Below, piece by piece: positions 58,455 to 64,000 of a stretch of DNA of 64,000 nucleotides; within the stretch, counting starts at the first letter, position 1; each line of letters opens with the position of its first letter. The notes below the pieces were generated by a model that was given only the letters and a program-made list of their open reading frames with translations, was not told the origin of the DNA and made no database searches. The stretch lies in assembly GCF_031851795.1 (NCBI RefSeq), contig NZ_CP134696.1, positions 7,440,001 to 7,504,000 on the forward strand, written 5' to 3'. The translations under genes were made by a program, and so were the position numbers. The stretch comes from Pontibacter sp. G13. Its GTDB lineage: Bacteria > Bacteroidota > Bacteroidia > J057.

Positions 58455-59579
58455 CTAACGATTGGAGGAAGTCGGGCCTACCGCGCCTGTGTGGAAAGGA
58501 TCTTTTTCCACGTAGACTTTGAGCTTGAGGAGCACATTGGGTTGGTCCGGATCGTTGGATTTGACGGTAATGGTCTTCTGCTGCTTGCCAGAACGGCCAC
58601 GGGAATCAAACGTCGCGACAATCTCTGAAGTAGCTCCGCCCGGTATTACCTTGTCCTTGGGAGCAGTCGCTGTACATCCACAAGAAGCGCGCACAGTCTC
58701 CAATACCAGATCGTCTTTGCCTGTATTGGTGAAGGTATATTTGACCTGAACTTTCTCTCCTTCGATCACGCTACCGCCGTCATACTCAAGTACATCGAAT
58801 TGGATGTTAGGCTGAGCGGCAAGTTCTTCGGCAGTCATCACCATGTTGATGGAACCACTGACGGTGATGATCTTGTTGGGTTGGTCGGCATCGTTGGTTG
58901 CCAAGGTAATGGCTTGGCTAAATGGGCCCTGCTTGTCGAATTTCTCTCCTCGAACAACCACGGTGATGGTCCCGATCCCACCGGGAATGATGGTCGTGGC
59001 AGATGGACGTACTTCCATGCGCATGGTCGGGTCCATGGTCTGCTTGAAGGTAATCGGCAGCGCTCCGTTGTTGCGGAACTTGAAGGTCAGGGACTTGCTC
59101 TTGTCGGAATCAAGGACTCCTACATTTTGGGAGATCTTGTCAAAGCCCATGTTGCCCTGCTTTTGCGGGTAGTTCATGGAAGGGTCCGCCTGAGGATTGA
59201 GGACCTCGCCTTTGATATAGAGCACGATAGGGCGCTCCACGGAATCGTAGGTGACAGTGATGGATTTGGTGAATTTGCCCACGCGTTGGGAGTTGTATTT
59301 CACCTGAATCTCCCCGGTCTTGCCGGGAGCGATGGGTTCCTTGGACCACTTGGGAGTCGTGCATCCGCAGGAAGCCTTCACGCGGGTGAGGGTGACGGGT
59401 TCCTCGGATTGGTTGGTGAATACAAATGTATGCTCTGCGGGATCACCTTTGTCGAGTTGGCCGAATTGGTGAGTGGTTTTGTCGAATTGGAGCTTTTTTG
59501 GGGCATCCTGAACTTGGGCGAATACCGATGTCCAAGCGAACAAAACCAAGGTCCATGTGGCGATGATGCGTGCCTGCAT
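58455..59579 (-). CDS. Exported DUF1573 (ASH-like) repeat protein
   Basis: 374 residues with signal peptide (to about residue 21, 'TSVFAQ'). Three immunoglobulin-like DUF1573 units follow; units one and three carry the typical 'VKASCGCTTPKWSKEPIAPG' and 'VRASCGCTATAPKDKVIPGG', each with a CGC pair and 'GEIQVKYNS'/'SEIVATFDS'. The middle unit lacks the cysteines. Such proteins are abundant in the Bacteroidota periplasm or outer membrane; the role is unknown. Monocistronic with a terminator. Confidence 0.88.
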   Translation of the reverse strand: MQARIIATWTLVLFAWTSVFAQVQDAPKKLQFDKTTHQFGQLDKGDPAEHTFVFTNQSEEPVTLTRVKASCGCTTPKWSKEPIAPGKTGEIQVKYNSQRVGKFTKSITVTYDSVERPIVLYIKGEVLNPQADPSMNYPQKQGNMGFDKISQNVGVLDSDKSKSLTFKFRNNGALPITFKQTMDPTMRMEVRPSATTIIPGGIGTITVVVRGEKFDKQGPFSQAITLATNDADQPNKIITVSGSINMVMTAEELAAQPNIQFDVLEYDGGSVIEGEKVQVKYTFTNTGKDDLVLETVRASCGCTATAPKDKVIPGGATSEIVATFDSRGRSGKQQKTITVKSNDPDQPNVLLKLKVYVEKDPFHTGAVGPTSSNR

Positions 59580-59691
59580 GTGATTTCGAGGTTACAGATT
59601 GATCGATAGGGGAATGCGCGGGAAAGGGGCTTGGAGCTGGCCTCACCCAACGGTTACAATAAACAAATATATAGCCTTTACGGATATTTTG

Positions 59692-61251
59692 CTATTCCAC
59701 TTGTCGCGACTTTGGTACATTGATCCACGATACGATGAGGTCCTCGTGGTGCTGGTAAGCTCGATAGGACGGTAAATGGCGGATGCCCTCCTCGATCGGG
59801 GAAATGGTTGTCCCGTCAGCTCGATAATGTACCCAGATCTGTACCGGGGTTTCCGAACTCCATGACGCCGCATCTTCCACTTGTTCCCAAGGGAGAAAGC
59901 TGGCTCCTGCCCATTCTGCGATTCTAAGATTGGCCTGCGAACAAAACACTTGGGGCAAATGATCTTTCTGATGGGTTTCCACGAGTTCCAAAGCCCAAAG
60001 CTCCGTAAGGTCGCTTCGATGATGTGGGGTAATGGTTTGAGGGGAAAAGTCCAAGATCACCCCTAGTGGAATATTCACCGCCACTACGACAATCCACAGG
60101 ACCCGTGCCCAACTTTTGGGATTGACGTAGGCTTGAAACCCCAACCAGATCACCAAAAGGAAAAGGAAGGGTGCATAGTATCTCGTTTCCATGACGAATG
60201 TCCAGTATCCGATCCAGTTCCAATGCTCGGGGGGATGCTTCAGGGAAAGCCATCCAAGCATTCCACAAATGAGGGCCAATGTGGAAAGGGAAATCCATTC
60301 CAGTCGATTGGCCACTGGATGGAATCTGCGAACCGCACCGACAGTCAGCGTAAGAAGGAGCCAAAAGGAGAGAATATGGGTGAATATTTTTAATGCCAAC
60401 CAACCTTGATGGTGATGCGATTTGAGGGCCAATTCATGCGGAATTCCGTGATAGAGTAGGGCCTTGGCGGGAAAGGTATCCCAATGGAGGAGGTTGCTCC
60501 AGAACCAATGGCGGGTTTGGGTCTGGATGTAGGAGTCTTCATAGCCGCTCGGACCGAGGGTAAGTGCCATGATCAATGCTGAGAGCAGTGCCAATGGGAT
60601 CCATTCGCGCCATTTGCTCTGACCAAACCACGGACCGAAGCAGATTGGAACCAATAGAAGCAACGGCCAAAAACTATATTTCACCCATCCGGAAAATGCA
60701 AAACAGGCAAGCGCCAAGAGCCATCTGAGCCAATGGTGGGGCTTTTCCATGCTTTCAAGCAAAAGCGATACGCCCAACAGAAAGCTTCCCAATGCCAATC
60801 TCCCCGGAGCCGCGAGATAGTGAAGGGGCGCAGGGGAAAAGATGAGAAACACCCAAAGCCAGATACTCCGCCATCGACACCACTTCATCCTCCAGACGAT
60901 TTTGCCCACCCCGGCAACAATCAGGAAAATGGAAAACAGATCGATCCATCCCATGGCGGATTTAGGACTGCCCTGTAGGTGCGCCAACCATCCTGCGATC
61001 ATGCCATATCCTCTTGCAAACGAATATTCTGTGTGCCAATAAGTAGATGCAAGGTCCTCTGGATGAGCGTATAGCGTGGCAAATGCTCCATGTTCCCAAT
61101 AGTGCATGCCTGCCGCTAGCTGGACTTGGGTATCTACATAGAGATTGGGAAAAATCCATACGTGATGGAGCATGGCCATCATCGTGATGAAAGCCATCAA
61201 CACCACTGGAAGAAAGGGCGCATTGAGCCAATTTGGATTCCTATGTAGCAT
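59692..61251 (-). CDS. Polytopic membrane protein, GT-C glycosyltransferase-like
   Basis: 519 residues with about ten to twelve hydrophobic helices from residue 12 to about 400, then a soluble C-terminal domain of about 110 residues. The first periplasmic loop, with 'FPNLYVDTQVQLAAGMHYWE', has an acidic residue in the position used by polyprenyl-phosphate-dependent GT-C enzymes (ArnT/PMT-like), which suggests sugar transfer to lipid or protein outside the membrane. The assignment is by layout only. Confidence 0.6.
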   Translation of the reverse strand: MLHRNPNWLNAPFLPVVLMAFITMMAMLHHVWIFPNLYVDTQVQLAAGMHYWEHGAFATLYAHPEDLASTYWHTEYSFARGYGMIAGWLAHLQGSPKSAMGWIDLFSIFLIVAGVGKIVWRMKWCRWRSIWLWVFLIFSPAPLHYLAAPGRLALGSFLLGVSLLLESMEKPHHWLRWLLALACFAFSGWVKYSFWPLLLLVPICFGPWFGQSKWREWIPLALLSALIMALTLGPSGYEDSYIQTQTRHWFWSNLLHWDTFPAKALLYHGIPHELALKSHHHQGWLALKIFTHILSFWLLLTLTVGAVRRFHPVANRLEWISLSTLALICGMLGWLSLKHPPEHWNWIGYWTFVMETRYYAPFLFLLVIWLGFQAYVNPKSWARVLWIVVVAVNIPLGVILDFSPQTITPHHRSDLTELWALELVETHQKDHLPQVFCSQANLRIAEWAGASFLPWEQVEDAASWSSETPVQIWVHYRADGTTISPIEEGIRHLPSYRAYQHHEDLIVSWINVPKSRQVE

Positions 61252-61413
61252 GAATCGAGGGCGAATATAGCCATCCTTCAGATGGGTTTCTTACTCATGT
61301 TATGATTTATATTTAGGTGAACCATTCCAAGATGAAGATTGATTTATCTTCGGGTAATACGCAGAAACGAATATTGTTTTTCGTGTTGTTTTAACTTCGG
61401 ATATTCGTACGGC

Positions 61414-62277
61414 ATGAGATTCCACAACCCACCTATCGTTTTGAAGTTTTGGCTTGCTCTGATGTTGATCGCTACCACCTTTCCCCTTCAAGGGCAGGAC
61501 ATAGGACCGTCCCGATCCATGGAAAACCCGCAGGAAGCTGCCGAGGTTATTCCTTTGATGGTTCATCTCAATACTTCTTTGCAGGATGCGTGGGAATTTA
61601 ATGGTCGGGTGGAAATCGGTCGTACCACTTGGCGCAGTGAGACTGGGGAGGATGCCTATGAGCTCGTGGTCCCCGGCACGATGCTTGAACCGGAGTACGC
61701 GATGGATTTTGATAAACTGACGCCCCCGCCGGTTCCATTGGCCAGTTATACAGCCAAGCGGGAAGCTGCCAAGGTCCGGCTAGATTGGACGACAGGTTGG
61801 GTGGAGTCGGTCGTGGAGTATCAGGTGCAAAGAAGTCTCAATGGGCTAGACTGGAAGCGTATTGGAGCGGTAAATGTCCTTGAAGAGCGCCAAACCCTCC
61901 GTCATTTCTCATATTATGACAATCATCCAAAATCTGGAGACAATCATTATCGTTTAGTACAAATCAGGGCTGACGGAACGCGCCATTTTGGAGATGAATT
62001 GATTGTCCAGATGCTGGAAGGCGGACATCACGTGACCTATATGTATCCACATCCTTCCATTTTCGGCGCATCGATCGACTTGATTTTGGATACTCAGGCT
62101 CGTGTCAACATTCGGATTTCGGATGATGCGGATCGACGGATTGCGGATATTTTCTCGAAGCTCACCAGTATTGGCAAGCACACCATAGAAATTGATATGG
62201 ATCGCCTTCCTCGGGGTACTTATTACTGCGATATCGAGGTAAACGGACAATGGTGCCGTAGATCTTTCACAAAATGA
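61414..62277 (+). CDS. Secreted protein with a C-terminal T9SS-like beta domain
   Basis: 287 residues from ATG 61414, which begins the signal peptide ('LALMLIATTFPLQGQD'); the frame to 61339 adds 25 unrelated residues. A fibronectin-like middle ('VEYQVQRSLNGLDWKRIGAV', then 'HYRLVQIRADGTRHFGDE') is the typical pre-sorting-domain module of T9SS cargo. The last 75 residues ('YPHPSIFGASIDLIL' to 'GTYYCDIEVNGQWCRRSF') resemble a type A sorting domain, although the first motif reads YPHP rather than YPNP. A terminator follows. Confidence 0.7.
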   Translation: MRFHNPPIVLKFWLALMLIATTFPLQGQDIGPSRSMENPQEAAEVIPLMVHLNTSLQDAWEFNGRVEIGRTTWRSETGEDAYELVVPGTMLEPEYAMDFDKLTPPPVPLASYTAKREAAKVRLDWTTGWVESVVEYQVQRSLNGLDWKRIGAVNVLEERQTLRHFSYYDNHPKSGDNHYRLVQIRADGTRHFGDELIVQMLEGGHHVTYMYPHPSIFGASIDLILDTQARVNIRISDDADRRIADIFSKLTSIGKHTIEIDMDRLPRGTYYCDIEVNGQWCRRSFTK

Positions 62278-62329
62278 ATTATGTGCAAACCCCTTTTTCT
62301 CCCGCCAGATTGGGTTATGGAAAAGGTAA

Positions 62330-62367
62330 GGGGCTGAACTCAATGCCAGAGTCAGCCCCCTTTTTTT
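62330..62367 (+). terminator. Terminator between convergent genes
   Basis: GGGGCTGA(A)CTC and GAGTCAGCCCC pair with one bulge, followed by CTTTTTTT, 53 bases after the stop. Confidence 0.8.
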
Positions 62368-62384
62368 GGGTTACGCCGAAGTGA

Positions 62385-63245
62385 TTATTCTTGATCCAAG
62401 ATCGCAAATAAGGCTTCCAGCTGTGGTTTCAGGATGATTTCGGTTCTTCGGTTGCGATCACGACCTTCTCGTGAGTCATTTCCTGCAATTGGATGGTATT
62501 TGCTTCGACCGCTAGGAATCAACCGCTCGGGAGCCACTTTGCCGCCCCACACCAAGATTCGAACGACTGTGGTAGCGCGCAGCACAGATAGATCCCAATT
62601 GTCCTTGATCTTGCCTGACTTGATGGGCACATCGTCGGTATGGCCCTCAATCATGACTTGAATGTCTGGGTTTCGATTCAGAACCTCGGCCACCCGGATC
62701 AGTGCGGATCGACCTTTGGGATTGACTTCGATACTCCCAGAACCAAATAGCAAATCATCGGACAGGGAAACGTATATATTCCCCTCTCGCTGGGAAACCG
62801 TCAATTCATCGGATTCGAAGGCCGTCAACGCATCCTGAACTTTTTGATATAGGAGATTGGCTAAGGAATCCTTTTGGCGAATCATGGTATTGAGCTCGCG
62901 AAGCCTTGCCTCACGGTCCCTCAATTCCTGTTCCTTGGCATTGAGTGCGGCTACCTTCTCCTGTAGTTCCTGGTTGGTCATGGCCAATTCTTCGGAAGAA
63001 GTGGTTTGCAATTGCTGGTATTCGGAAAGCATGTTGCGGAGATCAACGCCCAAGGAGGCGGTATCTCCGGTGAGATTCCGGATTTGCTCCTGTGCCATAA
63101 TCAGTTCCTGAGAACGGACTTGGCGGAGAGAGTCTTGGATAGCGCCCTGTTTCAAGGCTTCTGTATATTTCTTCTTGGAGACGCAGCCATTGAGGGTCAG
63201 CGCCATGCCAATCAGCAGCATGCTGTAGGCGAAAATTCGGTTCAT
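62385..63245 (-). CDS. OmpA-family lipoprotein with coiled coil
   Basis: 286 residues. Lipobox 'LTLNGC' (Cys at about 21), a long Gln/Glu/Leu-rich coiled coil (about 30-145), then an OmpA-C peptidoglycan-binding domain ('IYVSLSDDLLFGSGSIEVN', 'IQVMIEGHTDDVPI', 'NWDLSVLRATTVVRIL', 'GRDRNRRTEIIL'). 'NWDLSxxRA' and 'RRTEI' are the diaminopimelate-binding signature. It tethers the outer membrane to peptidoglycan; the coiled coil suggests oligomerisation. A palindromic site lies 100 bases upstream (63346-63358). Confidence 0.9.
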   Translation of the reverse strand: MNRIFAYSMLLIGMALTLNGCVSKKKYTEALKQGAIQDSLRQVRSQELIMAQEQIRNLTGDTASLGVDLRNMLSEYQQLQTTSSEELAMTNQELQEKVAALNAKEQELRDREARLRELNTMIRQKDSLANLLYQKVQDALTAFESDELTVSQREGNIYVSLSDDLLFGSGSIEVNPKGRSALIRVAEVLNRNPDIQVMIEGHTDDVPIKSGKIKDNWDLSVLRATTVVRILVWGGKVAPERLIPSGRSKYHPIAGNDSREGRDRNRRTEIILKPQLEALFAILDQE

Positions 63246-63345
63246 GGATTAATCGGAGTTAGCAGGTGAAAAACATCGGGTGTTTCCATATTTCAATTAA
63301 TAGAAAATCAATAGACATACAAATGATATTGTGTCAATAAAAAAT

Positions 63346-63358
63346 ATAACACTGTTAT
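63346..63358. promoter_or_regulatory. Palindromic site ATAACACTGTTAT, copy 1
   Basis: 13-base palindrome (arms ATAACA and TGTTAT around one base) within a longer identity AAATATAACACTGTTATGGG that recurs at 63630. It lies 100 bases upstream of the OmpA-family gene. Probably a binding site for one regulator acting on both flanking genes. The rest of the 395-base gap 63246-63640 contains no gene. Confidence 0.5.
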
Positions 63359-63397
63359 GGGGTGTTGTGGATCTCTTCCTTGATCGGGTAGGGTAGA

Positions 63398-63413
63398 TGT
63401 TCCACGCGGAACG
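63398..63413. other. parS-like palindrome
   Basis: TGTTCCACGCGGAACG differs at two positions from the parS form TGTTCCACGTGGAACA recognised by ParB in many bacteria. A single site; no parAB genes are in the window. It may be a degenerate parS or an unrelated operator. Confidence 0.35.
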
Positions 63414-63629
63414 TATGTGGCTGCAAATCAGTGATTTATGTGTTGGATTTGCTGTTTGGGCTTCATTTTCAGGTCATTAGGTCGGATATTCAGGAGCATC
63501 GATTCATCGTGATTGGGCATCACGGCTAAACTTTTTCGCAAGTTGGGTGGTTCGGTTCTGGTTAAGGAGGTAAAGGAAGCTGTTGATAGCGCGCTTGTTA
63601 ACAAGTGATTAAATTGTATATATAAAATA

Positions 63630-63642
63630 TAACACTGTTATG
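63630..63642. promoter_or_regulatory. Palindromic site ATAACACTGTTAT, copy 2, overlapping a start codon
   Basis: Identical to copy 1 and placed so that its last two bases (AT) are the start of the ATG at 63641. A bound protein would block translation start or transcription of the flavoprotein gene. Confidence 0.5.
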
Positions 63643-64000
63643 GGAAAGGTCGAGATTCGACATGAGACTGATATTGCGGTGATAGGCGGGGGGCAAAGCG
63701 GATTGGCTTTGGGATATTATCTCAGGAGGCTGGATCATGAATTTCTGATTTTGGATGCAGGGTCAAAATCAGGAGGTGCATGGAACTACACTTGGGATTC
63801 ACTCAAGCTATTCTCTCCGGCATTTGCGAGTTCGCTTCCAGGTCGAATTATGCCGGGTGGCCAGAACCATTATCCCAACCGAGGAGAGGTCCTTGACTAT
63901 CTGGCGGATTATGAGACAAAATATACCCTGCCGATCAAACGGCCCGTCAAGGTGCGGAATGTCCATCGGGTAGGAGAGGGCTTTGACCTGACGACATCTC
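63641..64000 (+). CDS. FAD-dependent monooxygenase/oxidoreductase (CzcO-like), 3' end outside window
   Basis: The first 120 residues are visible. The FAD dinucleotide loop is 'IAVIGGGQSGLALGYYLRRL' (GGGxSG), followed by 'EFLILDAGSKSGGAWNYTWD' and 'PNRGEVLDYLADYE', the standard start of flavin-containing monooxygenase-like proteins (annotated as CzcO/flavoprotein K+ transport-related). The ATG at 63641 is chosen since it just precedes this loop. The frame runs off the window end. The palindrome overlapping the start suggests tight control. Confidence 0.88.

Overview
The window is a 64-kb chromosomal segment of a member of the Bacteroidota. The evidence is consistent: C-terminal sorting domains of the type IX secretion system (type A on the glycoside hydrolases, type B on a 1164-residue adhesin-like protein), short lipoproteins with a Bacteroidota-style lipobox, CRTAC1/ASPIC-UnbV and DUF1573 proteins, HxlR, AraC and Crp/Fnr regulators, and a tmRNA whose tag reads GERNYALAA. 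Three or four secreted polysaccharide-active enzymes (GH5-like, GH49/GH28-like, two GH16 agarase-like) suggest a free-living, possibly marine, polysaccharide degrader. I cannot name the genus.

Layout. 0-5.3 kb: MlaE-type permease, a DUF4174-VOC-HAD gene run, a GT4 glycosyltransferase, and a Crp/Fnr regulator with a small membrane protein. 5.8-11 kb: a large lipoprotein followed directly by a CRTAC1-family protein, then an esterase. 11-26 kb: many short regulator-plus-enzyme units: HxlR/APCDD1-like, rlmF-GNAT, a porin-like barrel, AraC, SDR, nitroreductase, Crp/DoxX, an alkA-like glycosylase translationally coupled to a DUF763 gene, DOPA-type extradiol dioxygenase, VOC and NmrA-like proteins. 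26.5-39.5 kb: a secreted glycoside hydrolase zone, interleaved with an ACT/ATP-grasp operon, a methyltransferase and two paralogous Cys-rich membrane proteins. 39.8-43.6 kb: acyltransferase, CDF transporter and two unknown genes.

43.6-57.6 kb is an accessory region unlike its surroundings. AT-rich small secreted or lipoprotein genes, one of them a decayed gene, sit in a mesh of repeats. The repeats include a 0.4-kb segmental duplication, two further paired repeats and a structured element that becomes an exact 211-bp tandem array. In the middle lies a strikingly GC-rich two-gene unit, an outer-membrane-barrel-like protein and a type B T9SS adhesin, whose genes overlap ATGA-style. The region stops at the 3' end of ssrA (tmRNA), a classical site for island insertion, although I see no integrase or transposase. 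58.4-64 kb returns to ordinary genes: DUF1573, a GT-C-like membrane protein, a secreted protein, an OmpA-family lipoprotein and the start of a flavoprotein.

A second GC-rich repeat family (about 160-220 bp, five copies including one inverted) is scattered between genes at 16.7, 30.1, 36.7, 39.5 and 58.2 kb. Most operons end in clear rho-independent-type hairpins, which helps to delimit transcription units. Product names rest on motif recognition by eye; no database search was possible.
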